From Tildeniella torsiva UHER 1998/13D (lineage in GTDB: Bacteria > Cyanobacteriota > Cyanobacteriia > Phormidesmidales > Phormidesmidaceae): 64,000 nucleotides of DNA. The notes beneath the pieces are model-generated. The model was not told where the DNA came from, did no database searches, and saw only the letters and a program-made list of their open reading frames with translations. Shown here piece by piece: positions 9,681-18,633 of the stretch (positions within the stretch are counted from its first letter, which is position 1; every line of letters starts with the position of its first letter). The position numbers and the translations under genes were made by a program. The stretch spans positions 248,001 through 312,000 of the forward strand of contig JAHHIH010000001.1 in assembly GCA_019358835.1 (NCBI GenBank), read 5' to 3'.

Positions 9681-10059
9681 GAACAATTCCTCACTTGCAT
9701 CACACCGCACACCATCAGGAGTCTACTGGATGATCTTCCACTTGACTACATTTAGCGCCCGGAAATAGTCAGGAAGCTTAAATGAATCGTCTCACTTGGG
9801 CGCGAAGTTTAACAACACTTAACGGCGAATTCATTGCGCCATCCCCCTACGGCAGAGTAAGCGGCTGTAGAGTTCCAGCGTAACCAGCGCTTTTAGAGTG
9901 GCCCTGGCCAGTCAGCTAGCCTTCCAGCTTTTCAGTTAGCTGTCCTTAGTTCTCAACGCGCTGATGAACGCTATAAAACCGAGCCAGGGGGTCGCTGCGA
10001 CCGTCCTAAGGGGGCCGAGTTCGCCTGCCTGGCCAGAACGTTGCGTAAGCTAGATACGC
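9681..10059. other. Intergenic region, 379 bp, no gene recognised
   Basis: This holds the upstream region of mraY and the downstream region of the DUF3134 gene. I see no tRNA cloverleaf, no convincing small ORF and no clear terminator. A short dyad GCGTA-N7-TACGC lies close to the DUF3134 stop codon. Confidence 0.5.
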
Positions 10060-10311
10060 TTAATCGTCGTCATCGTCGAGGGCGAGATCGGTGTCGTCAT
10101 CGTCCTCAAAGGCATCGTCGTTGCCCATCAGATCGGAAATTTCCTCGTTCTCGGCTTCGTCGGGAATGGTTTCGACCACATCGCGGCTGCGCAGACGACC
10201 GATGCCCTCTAGCCAGTGCAGAATCGATGAGTCGCCGTTGGAGGGCAAAATCGGGGCCTTGGCGTTGCGAGGCACCTGGCGCAAGGACGGGTTGTAATAC
10301 TTATTAGACAT
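10060..10311 (-). CDS. DUF3134 family protein
   Basis: An 83-residue protein ending in an extremely acidic tail of Asp residues. The N-terminal part (NPSLRQVPRNAKAPILP, SSILHWLEGIGRL) matches the cyanobacterial DUF3134 family as I know it. No function is established. The ATG at 10311 is the family start; the open frame runs further upstream but that part overlaps the divergent fibrillin promoter and gene. The acidic tail suggests a soluble protein that may bind basic partners or metal ions (inference only). Confidence 0.8.
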   Translation of the reverse strand: MSNKYYNPSLRQVPRNAKAPILPSNGDSSILHWLEGIGRLRSRDVVETIPDEAENEEISDLMGNDDAFEDDDDTDLALDDDDD

Positions 10312-10447
10312 AGCGGTGGTCTTGTACCAATAACGAGGCAATACACAGACATTCCATCGTAGCAGAGACATTATTCTGCGGTGCCTACTATTCTGCGGAG
10401 CTTGGAGTTTTGCCGTATTATGCCGGTACTGCTGTGGAGACCGGGCC

Positions 10448-11041
10448 ATGTTGGGCAAAGCTGAGCTACTAGAGGCCGTGGCCCCAGTCAATCGGGGCAT
10501 TAGCAGCAGCCCCAGCGATCGCGCTGCTATCCAGGCCGCCGCCACTACCCTAGAGGGCCGCAACCCCACCCCTAACCCTCTCCAGGCCACCGATCGCCTC
10601 AACGGCGACTGGCGACTGCTATACACCACCAGCCGCGAACTGCTGAATATCGATCGCCTGCCCCTGGCCTCCCTCGGCCCCATCTACCAGTGCATTCGCC
10701 TAGCCGAAAACCGGATTTACAACATTGCCGAGGTGAATGGGCCACCCCTGCTGTCGGGGCTGGTGGCGGTGGCCGCTACCCTAGAGGCCGTGTCTACCCA
10801 GCGGGTGAATGTGGGCTTTGAGCGCGGCGTGATCGGGCTGCGGCAGGCTCTGGGATACGAGTCGCCCGCCCAATTTATTGAAGCAATGCAGACGACGCCA
10901 AAATTTTCGCTCTTCCAGGGCATTGACTTTAGAATTAACCGCGATCGCCAGGCGGGCTGGCTAGAGGTCACCTACCTCGACGACGACCTGCGGATTGGGC
11001 GCGGCAACCAGGGCAGCCTGTTCGTGCTGCAAAAAGTGTAG
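10448..11041 (+). CDS. PAP/fibrillin family protein
   Basis: A 197-residue plastid-lipid-associated-protein (fibrillin) homologue. Recognisable parts are the N-terminal KAELLEAVAPVNRGI, the central LNGDWRLLYTTSRELL, and the C-terminal LEVTYLDDDLRIGRGNQGSL that closes the lipocalin-like fold. In cyanobacteria and plastids these proteins associate with thylakoid membranes and lipids and help in photoprotection; the molecular activity is uncertain. It is transcribed divergently from the DUF3134 gene and ends 7 nt from the convergent M41-like gene. Confidence 0.9.
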   Translation: MLGKAELLEAVAPVNRGISSSPSDRAAIQAAATTLEGRNPTPNPLQATDRLNGDWRLLYTTSRELLNIDRLPLASLGPIYQCIRLAENRIYNIAEVNGPPLLSGLVAVAATLEAVSTQRVNVGFERGVIGLRQALGYESPAQFIEAMQTTPKFSLFQGIDFRINRDRQAGWLEVTYLDDDLRIGRGNQGSLFVLQKV

Positions 11042-11048
11042 GCAGGCG

Positions 11049-11738
11049 CTAGGCCGCAGCTTCTACCGAGGCGCAGTTCGCTTCCACAGTGGCGCAGCAG
11101 TCGGCCACCGGGGCGCGATCGCCCATGGCTGTCACCAGTGTATCAAAGGTGTCGCGGTGCTTTTCGAGCAGGGTTTTGGCCTGGAGGGTGGCCCAGCGCT
11201 GTTTGAGGGGGGCTTCGGCGGGCGAGCGCCCCAGCAGCGCCCAAAACTGGCCGAGGGCCGCGGTGTCATTGCCGCCCCCCTGGGCATCGCCGTAGATCAT
11301 CTGCTCGGCGGCGATGCCCGCCATCAACACCTGGCAGTAGCGGTCGATGGTCTGGGGCGTGAGCCGGGTTAGGGCCGCTGGGTCACTGGGGCCAAACACC
11401 ACGCCCCCCTGGCCAGGAATCCCCTGCTGCCAGGCCTCCCATGTGTTGAGGGTGTAGGCTTCGACGGGAATATCGAGCAGCACCGCCGCCAGAAAATGCC
11501 CGGCCTCGTGGTGCAGCACCCGCTGGCGGTGCTCAGGGGAAGCCCAGGCCACCGTATCCATCAAAATGTCGCCGATGCGGCCACTTAGGCCCAGCTGATC
11601 GACCGCAAACACCCCCAGCCCCACGGCGGCAAACACCGCCACTACAGCGGGCGACAGGTGAATGAGCGGCCCCAGCAAACTGGCCATGGTCACCCCAAAG
11701 ATAACGATGGCAATGGTGTTGAGGGTGGTGTCGCGCAT
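11049..11738 (-). CDS. M41-like membrane zincin (FtsH protease-domain homologue without AAA domain)
   Basis: A 229-residue protein with two N-terminal hydrophobic segments (about residues 8-25 and 30-48). An M41-type zinc site (HHEAGHFLAA, about residues 76-85) and a downstream acidic helix (QGGGNDTAALGQF) that could supply the third ligand follow. FtsH normally joins an AAA+ unfoldase to this peptidase; here the AAA module is absent. Related stand-alone proteins are known from cyanobacteria and chloroplasts. It may be a regulated membrane protease or a partner of a true FtsH (inference). The start ATG at 11738 has GGGAGA about 5 nt upstream. Confidence 0.75.
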   Translation of the reverse strand: MRDTTLNTIAIVIFGVTMASLLGPLIHLSPAVVAVFAAVGLGVFAVDQLGLSGRIGDILMDTVAWASPEHRQRVLHHEAGHFLAAVLLDIPVEAYTLNTWEAWQQGIPGQGGVVFGPSDPAALTRLTPQTIDRYCQVLMAGIAAEQMIYGDAQGGGNDTAALGQFWALLGRSPAEAPLKQRWATLQAKTLLEKHRDTFDTLVTAMGDRAPVADCCATVEANCASVEAAA

Positions 11739-11818
11739 GCGGTCTCCCAGCGGTTGAATAGCTCAAGCGGCGATCGCTCTGCTCTATGGTAGCGAGTATG
11801 GGGAGCCGGGGCTAGGGC

Positions 11819-14800
11819 TCAAAAAATGCCAGCCTCTAGCCGTTTGGCGGTTTGCAGGCTGTCTTGCAGGCGATCGCGCCCCGCCTCAGAGTGCTCAATG
11901 GGCACACTCTCCAGCAGCGCCGGGAAGAACAGCTCTGTCCAGCCCTCCGGCAGGGGGCAGCGGGTGCTACCCCGCCGCAGCATCACCCGCTGGGCCTCAG
12001 CGTCCCAAACGAAGGCGGTGGCGGCCCCCAATGCGATCGCTGCTACGTAGGGTTCACTCGGGCAGCTAGCCGCATCGGCCCCATTGAGGGCTGGGACGCG
12101 ATAGCCAGGGCGAGCGACGGGCTGAAAACTCACCCGATGGTCGTGGGCCTGGATGCCCAGCCGGGTCGCCTCCACCTGGATGCCCTCGACCCCCACCACA
12201 AACAACAGATCGCGGCGAAACTGAGCGCTGGGGAAGCCCACATTCTGAAGCGCTGGAGGCAGATCCGGTCGCTCTACCCCAGCGGCCAGCAGCGCTCCGG
12301 TGAGCAAAATGCGCTGAAACCCTGCCGCATCCCACTCGGTGATCAGGCCGCTGGCCAAGGCTTCGTGATACAGCCGCACCATGGCCCGAATGCGGGGGGC
12401 ATCGGCGACATCGACGGCGACCAGCTCCTGCACATTCAGAGTCTCTTGACCGTAGGCCCGCAGCGCCGCCTCGGTACCGCCGTAGACCGAAATGTCGGGG
12501 GCTTCCCTAAGGTAGATAGCCAGACTGCGGCGAAAGCTACGGTAGCGAGGGTCTGCCGGGTCAGCGGGGGCAAAGGCCTGGTCGAGCAAGCGCGCCAGGT
12601 GGGCCTGAAACCCCACCGCCTGCTTGAGGGTGGCGCTGACGCCGATATCTTGATCGGTGGTGACCAGAGCCGCGTAGAACGATTCGTGCAGGGTGGCTCC
12701 CTGCTGGGCTAGCTGCCGGTAGGCACTAATGTCTGCGGCGATCGCCCCCAGCTCAGCACCCAACAGCGGCTCTTTTTGGGCCAAAATTTGCCAAAAGCGG
12801 GGGCTAAAGGCGTGATCTTTGAGCAGGGCAAACACAATGCGATCGCCCCCCGATCCCTGGTCTACCCCAGCCAGCAGCTCCAGCAGCAGCAGTCGGCTAT
12901 TTTGGTAGGCCTGTTCCAGGCTGTAGCCTGCCTTCTCGTGACGAGAGACCATCACTGAAAGCGTGTTGTCGCCCGTGAGACGGGCCGCCCCGCCGGGGAA
13001 CAGGTGCTTGCCCATGCCCACCTGCGCCCAGTCGCGATCGCTAAACCGTAACAGCGCAAACCCCATTGCGGCTCGGTGCTCGGTTGCCAAGCCTCGCATT
13101 CTGCCCATGATGGTCGTTCTTAGGGCGTGCTTGTCGAACTCGTTTTGCTCAATGGCGGCGGCCAGCGATCGCAGCGAATCGGGATAGAGCCCCTCGCCCT
13201 CAAACCGCATTATCCCTAGTGCCAGGGCGATCGCCCCCTCCTCGGCCCCAAAGGTGACGTTGGGAATTTTCGACATCAGCTCGGGGGTGCTCGACAGCCG
13301 CCGACTCTCTAGGGAGGTGGAGGCATCCAGCTGCTTGAGCACGGCTAGGCGGGCCAGCTGCCCGGTTTGCCCCGGCTCAGCCAGCAGGGGGCGGGTGAGC
13401 AACTGCTGCATCGAGAGCAGCTGCTCGCCCGCCCAAAACGAACCCGCAGTACCCGCTCCGGCGGTAATCGGTCGAGCGTCGGGGTGGCGCAGCAGGGGGT
13501 CGTGCAGGGTGCGCAGGGAGTGATCGAGCATCCACAGCGATTCGCCAGGGTCGAGCCCCGCCGCACGGCTCGACTCAACGTAGACCGGCACAAAATACTC
13601 TAAAAAGAAGCGATCGGTATTGAAACGCCCTCCCTGGCGATATTCCAGCAGCCTGCCCTTAGCCAAATCGGCGGCGATCGCCGTGACGTAGGGGTTGGTC
13701 TGCAAAAACCAAAAAAACTTGCGATCGAGGGCCGGGCGCAGACGGCTGTCCAGTCCCCCGCTGGCCCGCTGGTAGGCGGCCTCCGACAGGGGCGGCACCA
13801 CAGTGCCATCGCTGAGGGTAAACCAGGCCCCGCTGCCCCTAAACTCGTAGGTCGCCCCCTCAATCGGCCCAATCCAGTCGCGGGGGGGAAGCGTCTGGGC
13901 CTGCATTCCCAACGCCGCCACCACCAGACCCAAGCCCAGGGGCAGCTGGCCCGGCGGCGTCAGGGCTGGGTCGGGCTGTACCGCCACAACGGGCTCTTGA
14001 AATGACCCGGTGAGCCGCGCCTGCCACTGCCAGGGCTGGGGGGCAAGAGGCAGGCGATCGCCCACTACCGCCCGCAAATCCTCAGCGGCGATCGGCGGCA
14101 CCTGGGCACTCAGGTCATAGCCCGTTTTTAGGTCTAGACTGCCCGCCGCCGTCAGTGCCATGGCCCCCACATTGAGATAGGTGTCGGATAGGGTCACCCG
14201 CTGCCCCCCAAGCTCTAGCAAGCTTTGCAGGTTTTGAACCGGGGCTGACTGCTGGCCCATTTCCCCCTGCCCGTCTCGAACCGCCACCGTCCCGCGCAGG
14301 TCGAGGGCCGCTAGGGGTGGCACCACGGCATTGGGCAGGGGGGTGGTCAGCCGCAGATCGCTGTTGAGCACGCCAGCCCGGATGTTAACCGCTGGCGGCA
14401 GCGCCAAATTGAGGCTAGAGAGGGGCAGGTTTTGGGTCTGAAGGCGGGCCTGGAGCGATCGCCGTCCCAGATCGACCGTGCCGCTGGTCTGCCAATGCCC
14501 CTCTTCAAGTAGTCCCTCCAGCGCAAAGGCAACCTGACGGGCCGCCTGTCCCCTGGGCAAGCGCACAGCAGCCTGCACCTCGTGAACCGTGACGGCAGAC
14601 CAGGGCGCAGCGGCACCAACGCTGGGGGTATAGAGGGTAAACCTGCCATCTTCGACCCAAAGACCCTCTAGGGTGCCAGAGAGGGGAGCAGAGGTGCTCC
14701 CCGCCCCCGAGCCGTTCTCCCCCAGAAAGCCCGGCCCAGTCCCTGCCTTAGGCACCACCACCGACAGATCGGGCCGCACCAGGGTGACCGTCATCCGCAG

Positions 14801-15127
14801 TTGACCCCGGTGCAGCAGCTCCGGCCAATCCAGCAGCACGACAACGGCATCGATCTCCCCCGCTAGCCCGTTGGCCTGAGTTCGAGGGACAACGGTTTTG
14901 CCCAGCACGATGCCCCACTGGGCCACCCCGCGCACCCCCCCTAGCTGAATCGGCTGTTGTAGAGAATTGGCAATCCTCTGTTCTACCTGGGCATGCAGGG
15001 CTTTCAGGAGCAGGCCGCTGCCCAAAACTAACCCAGCCAGCGCCCAGGGCATTGCTCCCCTTGCCGCCACCTGTTTAAACCGCTCTAACAGCCTGCGGCC
15101 AGAATAGTTTTGACGGGCAAGAGCCAT
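11819..15127 (-). CDS. 1102-residue membrane-anchored protein, AsmA/TamB-like N-terminal half, C-terminal half of unknown family
   Basis: The protein has one N-terminal membrane helix (about residues 28-45). Residues about 60-430 resemble the repetitive beta-rich periplasmic part of AsmA/TamB proteins: a PIQLGGVRGV-like start, then 'LDLRGTVAVRDG' and 'LDLKTGYDLSA' units. From about residue 440 a globular, mostly helical region begins (WFLQTNPYVTAIAADLAKG, DPGESLWMLDHSLRTLHDP) that I do not recognise. No catalytic motif is apparent. It follows the VanY-type gene after 37 nt on the same strand, suggesting a shared envelope role. The ATG at 15127 has no clear ribosome binding site. Confidence 0.55.
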   Translation of the reverse strand: MALARQNYSGRRLLERFKQVAARGAMPWALAGLVLGSGLLLKALHAQVEQRIANSLQQPIQLGGVRGVAQWGIVLGKTVVPRTQANGLAGEIDAVVVLLDWPELLHRGQLRMTVTLVRPDLSVVVPKAGTGPGFLGENGSGAGSTSAPLSGTLEGLWVEDGRFTLYTPSVGAAAPWSAVTVHEVQAAVRLPRGQAARQVAFALEGLLEEGHWQTSGTVDLGRRSLQARLQTQNLPLSSLNLALPPAVNIRAGVLNSDLRLTTPLPNAVVPPLAALDLRGTVAVRDGQGEMGQQSAPVQNLQSLLELGGQRVTLSDTYLNVGAMALTAAGSLDLKTGYDLSAQVPPIAAEDLRAVVGDRLPLAPQPWQWQARLTGSFQEPVVAVQPDPALTPPGQLPLGLGLVVAALGMQAQTLPPRDWIGPIEGATYEFRGSGAWFTLSDGTVVPPLSEAAYQRASGGLDSRLRPALDRKFFWFLQTNPYVTAIAADLAKGRLLEYRQGGRFNTDRFFLEYFVPVYVESSRAAGLDPGESLWMLDHSLRTLHDPLLRHPDARPITAGAGTAGSFWAGEQLLSMQQLLTRPLLAEPGQTGQLARLAVLKQLDASTSLESRRLSSTPELMSKIPNVTFGAEEGAIALALGIMRFEGEGLYPDSLRSLAAAIEQNEFDKHALRTTIMGRMRGLATEHRAAMGFALLRFSDRDWAQVGMGKHLFPGGAARLTGDNTLSVMVSRHEKAGYSLEQAYQNSRLLLLELLAGVDQGSGGDRIVFALLKDHAFSPRFWQILAQKEPLLGAELGAIAADISAYRQLAQQGATLHESFYAALVTTDQDIGVSATLKQAVGFQAHLARLLDQAFAPADPADPRYRSFRRSLAIYLREAPDISVYGGTEAALRAYGQETLNVQELVAVDVADAPRIRAMVRLYHEALASGLITEWDAAGFQRILLTGALLAAGVERPDLPPALQNVGFPSAQFRRDLLFVVGVEGIQVEATRLGIQAHDHRVSFQPVARPGYRVPALNGADAASCPSEPYVAAIALGAATAFVWDAEAQRVMLRRGSTRCPLPEGWTELFFPALLESVPIEHSEAGRDRLQDSLQTAKRLEAGIF

Positions 15128-15164
15128 GGATCAACGCCGGGCAGAACTGCTCAGAAAGCTGGGC

Positions 15165-15977
15165 CTATTCGCTATAGAAGGTCTCTAGGCTGGTGCGATC
15201 GCCCACAAACCGCCAGTGCCAGGGCTCAAAAGCCACCCCCTGAAAGTTGTCGGGCGGAAAGGACAGCTCATAGCCGTATTGCACGGCGTTGGTTTCCATC
15301 CACTGGTAGGCGCGGGTATCGACAAAGTCTGAGTTGAGATTAGTACCTGCCTGGTTGCCATCGCCGATGTCGATGGCGTAGCCAGTATGGTGCTCGCTGT
15401 AGCCCGGCGGGGCGCTGACCTCGGCGCGGGTTTGGGCATTTTGACCGCGATCGGCCTTGAGGCTAAAGAAAATTGTCTCCTGCTCTGCCTGGGAGCGAAA
15501 GCCCGACAGCGGCACCAGACTCACCCCGGCGCGACTGGCGGCCTGGGCCATGGCCTCATACTGGCTGGCCGCAGCGGTGCGCAGGCGAATCGAGGCATTG
15601 GCATTCAGCGCGACCAGCTCTTCGGCAGGGGCTTCGTCGTAGGCGCGGTGGTTGAGCAGGGTGCGGCTGGAGGGAGCTAGCTGCACAGCTACGTCGCGAT
15701 CGCTGGTAGCCGGTGCTGCGCCCCCTGTCCCAGCATCTGTCTCAACCGCAGAGCGGTTAACCATGGTTTCAAAGGGCTGAGTAAACTCGGCGGCAGAAAA
15801 CCCGTTGGTCTGGTACCAGGCCACTAGCCCGCCCGCCGCCAGGGCCAGCATAGCCAAACCCAGAAAGCGCCGCAGGAGCCGCGTGCGCCGCAGCCAGGCG
15901 GGCTGCTCTTGCCCCGCAGTAGAGAGGGGGACATCGCGGGCCGCTTGGGGAATATCGTCGATGGGAGACATGGTCAT
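15165..15977 (-). CDS. D-alanyl-D-alanine carboxypeptidase, VanY-like M15B family
   Basis: A 270-residue protein with an N-terminal membrane anchor (about residues 36-55) and a periplasmic M15 peptidase domain (about 115-270). The zinc-site motifs are visible: SEHHTGYAIDIGD (His and Asp ligands) and EPWHWRF (third His), plus the substrate-binding segment SGFRSQAEQ. Such enzymes trim the terminal D-Ala from peptidoglycan stem peptides. The ATG at 15977 has GGAAG close upstream; an alternative ATG lies two codons later. The large unknown protein gene follows on the same strand. Confidence 0.9.
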   Translation of the reverse strand: MTMSPIDDIPQAARDVPLSTAGQEQPAWLRRTRLLRRFLGLAMLALAAGGLVAWYQTNGFSAAEFTQPFETMVNRSAVETDAGTGGAAPATSDRDVAVQLAPSSRTLLNHRAYDEAPAEELVALNANASIRLRTAAASQYEAMAQAASRAGVSLVPLSGFRSQAEQETIFFSLKADRGQNAQTRAEVSAPPGYSEHHTGYAIDIGDGNQAGTNLNSDFVDTRAYQWMETNAVQYGYELSFPPDNFQGVAFEPWHWRFVGDRTSLETFYSE

Positions 15978-16056
15978 TCGCTTCCGGCAAAGCTCTACCC
16001 ATTATGGCCCTTGACGGCAATGCGGTTACAACTTCTCGCCGGGGCTGAGGTAGCGC

Positions 16057-16101
16057 CTGCCAACTCGCTCAAAACAGGGGAAGTTGGCAGGGGAAGTTGG
16101 C
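16057..16101. repeat. 13-bp tandem duplication with overlapping hairpin
   Basis: AGGGGAAGTTGGC occurs twice in perfect tandem (16076-16088 and 16089-16101). The first copy also pairs with CTGCCAACT at 16057-16065 (AGTTGGCAG, 16082-16090), giving a 9-bp stem with a 16-nt loop. It lies in the divergent region between the VanY-type gene and the AEC transporter gene. It may be regulatory. Confidence 0.4.
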
Positions 16102-16270
16102 AAGGCCAAACCCAGGGAGACTATCTGGTTCGCCGTCGCCACGCCAGATGCGCTGTCTTCAGCCTGCCTACCCAAAGCGGCGATGGCCGCACCAAACCCT
16201 CGCCTTGCCTGTCACAATCGCAGTGCAGAGTTATATGAGGGCCGCTGTTTTGCCACCGCTTGAGGTATTG

Positions 16271-17242
16271 ATGCGCCTGTACGGGCCAATTGGGGCTGGC
16301 ATCTGCGCGGGCGTTGGCCTGGGGGCTTTGCTGTACCGTTTTGCCCCCCACCGCGAGTCATCCCAGGGGCTGTATCAGCAGGTGCCCCTGCGTCTGGGTC
16401 GGTTTTTGTTTTGGCTGGGCATTCCCCTCAGCATTGTGGGATTTATGCGCCGGGCCGACCTATCGGGCAACCTGTACCTGGCTCCGGTGGTGGCCTGGGC
16501 CGCTATTTTGCTGGGGCTGCTGTGCAGTCGCCTGTGGATTCGCGCCGACCAAGAGCCGTGGGCAAGGCCTACCCAGGGCAGTTTTTCTTTGGCGGCCATG
16601 CTGGGCAACACCGGCTACATTGGTTACCCCGTGGTGCTGCTGCTGCCCCAGTTAGGAGTGAGCGTCTTTGGCTGGGCGCTGTTCTACGATGCCCTGGGCA
16701 CCCTGCTAGGCTCCTACGGGCTGGGGGCAATCTTGGCCTCAGAAATGGGGGGCCAAAGTCGAGACCTGTCGCTGCCCCGGCGGCAGCAATGGTCAACCAG
16801 GCTACGGGCCGTGGTGCAAAATCCGATTATTCTGGCCTTTGGCTTGGGCCTGGGGCTCAAGGCGATCGCCCTGCCCGCCTGGCTCGACCTGGGCCTCTAC
16901 CAGTTTGCCTGGGCTATTGTGGTGCTGTCGCTGATGCTGATGGGGCTGCGCATTCAGCAGCTCAGCTCGTGGCAGCACCTGCACCGGGCCACCGTAGCCG
17001 TGGCGATTAAGATGCTGGTACTGCCCCTGGCCGTGGGGTTGGGCCTCACTGCCCTGGGCATAGACGGCCCGCCCCGGCTGGTGATGATTTTGCAGGCGGG
17101 CATGCCCTGCGCCTTTTCTAACCTGGTGCTGGCCGAGGCCTACGACCTCGATCGCGATCTGTCGGTCACCTGCGTGGGGCTGAGTTCGGCTAGTCTGCTG
17201 TTGACCTTGCCCCTGTGGCTGTGGGCATTTTCTGGAGAGTGA
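16271..17242 (+). CDS. AEC family transporter
   Basis: A 323-residue membrane protein of the auxin efflux carrier (AEC) family. It has about nine to ten hydrophobic helices in the usual five-plus-five arrangement; recognisable parts include GNTGYIGYPVVLL in the first half and LQAGMPCAFSNLVLAEAYDLD in the second. Bacterial AEC members export or import small organic acids such as malate or malonate; the substrate here is unknown. I chose the ATG at 16271 because TGAGG lies about 6 nt upstream. An ATG at 16235 would add 12 residues. The peptidoglycan-binding gene follows after 5 nt, so the two are probably co-transcribed. Confidence 0.85.
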   Translation: MRLYGPIGAGICAGVGLGALLYRFAPHRESSQGLYQQVPLRLGRFLFWLGIPLSIVGFMRRADLSGNLYLAPVVAWAAILLGLLCSRLWIRADQEPWARPTQGSFSLAAMLGNTGYIGYPVVLLLPQLGVSVFGWALFYDALGTLLGSYGLGAILASEMGGQSRDLSLPRRQQWSTRLRAVVQNPIILAFGLGLGLKAIALPAWLDLGLYQFAWAIVVLSLMLMGLRIQQLSSWQHLHRATVAVAIKMLVLPLAVGLGLTALGIDGPPRLVMILQAGMPCAFSNLVLAEAYDLDRDLSVTCVGLSSASLLLTLPLWLWAFSGE

Positions 17243-17247
17243 CACCA

Positions 17248-17817
17248 ATGACCACCCGATGGATCGCCACCCTGCGCCAGGGCAGTCGGCTGCTGCTGGC
17301 CGGGCTACTTGCCGTAGGCGGTCTCCCACTCATTCCCCACGCGGGTCTTGCCCAGCCCGCTCCGCTGGCCCAGCGCGACACTGCCGCTACGCCCCTACTG
17401 CACGTGGGAGACAGTGGCCCATTAGTCAGTCAGCTCCAGACAGACTTGGCGAATAGGGGGCTTTTCGCTGGGGTAGTCGATGGTCACTACGGCACCGATA
17501 CCGCCGAGGCGGTGCGATCGCTCCAAGCCCAGCGAAACCTAGTGGTCGATGGCATCGCTGGCCCCCAAACCTGGCTCGCCCTCGAAGCCGCCCGCCGCGC
17601 CGTCACCCTGCCGCCGCCGCTGCTCACCGCCCAGTTACTCACCTTTACCCCCTTGGCGGTGGCTCAGCCCGCGCCACCGCCCCCGGCTTTTTGGCTAGCC
17701 CTGATGCCCCTGGTTCCGATCGCTGGCGGGGCGCTGACCTGTCTGCACCGCCGCCAGCAGCGTCGGGGGCGGGTGCTACGACGGCGGCACCCGGTAGTGC
17801 CTAAGCCAAAACCCTAG
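17248..17817 (+). CDS. Secreted peptidoglycan-binding domain protein
   Basis: A 189-residue protein with a signal peptide (about residues 1-35, ending in GLAQPAPLAQ) and one PG_binding_1 domain (about 50-110: GDSGPLVSQLQTDLANRGL, GTDTAEAVRSLQ, VVDGIAGPQTWLAL). A late hydrophobic segment (about 145-165) is followed by a strongly basic tail (RRQQRRGRVLRRRH). The layout suggests a cell-wall-binding domain outside, one transmembrane helix and a short positively charged cytoplasmic tail. The ATG at 17248 has GGAGAG upstream; an upstream in-frame start at 17215 overlaps the transporter gene and is less likely. Confidence 0.8.
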   Translation: MTTRWIATLRQGSRLLLAGLLAVGGLPLIPHAGLAQPAPLAQRDTAATPLLHVGDSGPLVSQLQTDLANRGLFAGVVDGHYGTDTAEAVRSLQAQRNLVVDGIAGPQTWLALEAARRAVTLPPPLLTAQLLTFTPLAVAQPAPPPPAFWLALMPLVPIAGGALTCLHRRQQRRGRVLRRRHPVVPKPKP

Positions 17818-18088
17818 CGATCTGTAACTGCTTGTAACCGATAAACCCTGGCTAATCTAAAGAAAAGCTACAAATACAACCCATGCCCCCGGCCCTAGAG
17901 GTCACCATAGAAGGGACTGCTGCAAACCGATTCGCAGCGCTGAGGGAGCTTCCCCAGCAGCCAGATTTTTGATCTTTCAGGCCGGACTTGTGTGCCGGTT
18001 GTGGGTTCAGACGACGGCCTGCCCGTGGCGCGTAGGCCTCTGTAACGCGCGGTTGTAGCCCTTATCCCACTGTTTCCTGGAGAGTCCT

Positions 18089-18487
18089 ATGCTGACCGTG
18101 GCCGACATCATGACCCCCAACGCCACCACCATTGCCAGCGGAGCCACCGTGGCCGATGCCATTGATCTCATGCAGCGGCGGCAGATTCGGTCGCTGCTCG
18201 TTGAGCATCGCTGCCAAGATATGCCCTTTGGCATGGTGACCGAGCGCGACATTGTCTATACCGTGGTGGCGCGGGGCCACAATCCTGAAACGGTGTTAGT
18301 GCAAGACATCATGCGCCAGCCCTGTATTTCTCTAGCCCCTGACCTCACCGTGCAAGAGGCCTCGCAGGTGCTGTCGGATACTGGCGTACAGCGTGCACCC
18401 GTGGTTCAGAATGGGCATCTGCTGGGGGTGATTTCGGTCACCGATATTCTCATGCGGGGCATGCCAACGCCGGTTTTGAGTCGATAG
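18089..18487 (+). CDS. CBS-domain pair protein
   Basis: A 132-residue protein made of two CBS motifs (about residues 5-60 and 70-128), with typical segments ADIMTPNATTIASGATVADAI and VQDIMRQPCISLAPDLTV. Stand-alone CBS pairs bind adenosine nucleotides and act as energy or redox sensors, often on an unidentified partner. TGGAGAG lies about 8 nt before the ATG. The 271 bp upstream contain no recognised gene. Confidence 0.88.
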   Translation: MLTVADIMTPNATTIASGATVADAIDLMQRRQIRSLLVEHRCQDMPFGMVTERDIVYTVVARGHNPETVLVQDIMRQPCISLAPDLTVQEASQVLSDTGVQRAPVVQNGHLLGVISVTDILMRGMPTPVLSR

Positions 18488-18629
18488 GGAAATGAGGAGA
18501 TGGGGAAGCTGGGGAAATAGTTTTGAATTTTGAGTGTTGAGTTTTGAATGCTCTATTTACAGCGAGAACTTAAAACTCAAAACTAATCATTCAACACTTT
18601 CCCCATTTCCCTCACCTTCCCCATCACTT
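18488..18629. repeat. Imperfect inverted-repeat element (intergenic, MITE-like)
   Basis: The outer parts pair imperfectly: GATGGGGAAG at 18499-18508 matches CTTCCCCATC at 18616-18625, and GGGGAAA pairs with TTTCCCC. The inner parts are A+T-rich, with TTTTGAATTTTGAGTGTTGA on one side and AAACTCAAAACT on the other. A related sequence is found at about 35.35-35.57 kb. It sits between the convergent CBS gene and malQ. Confidence 0.6.
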
Positions 18630-18633
18630 AGCG

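Noticed and set aside
17995-18020. GTGGGTTCAGACGAC as a possible tRNA T-arm
   Set aside because: No acceptor or anticodon stems can be drawn around it.
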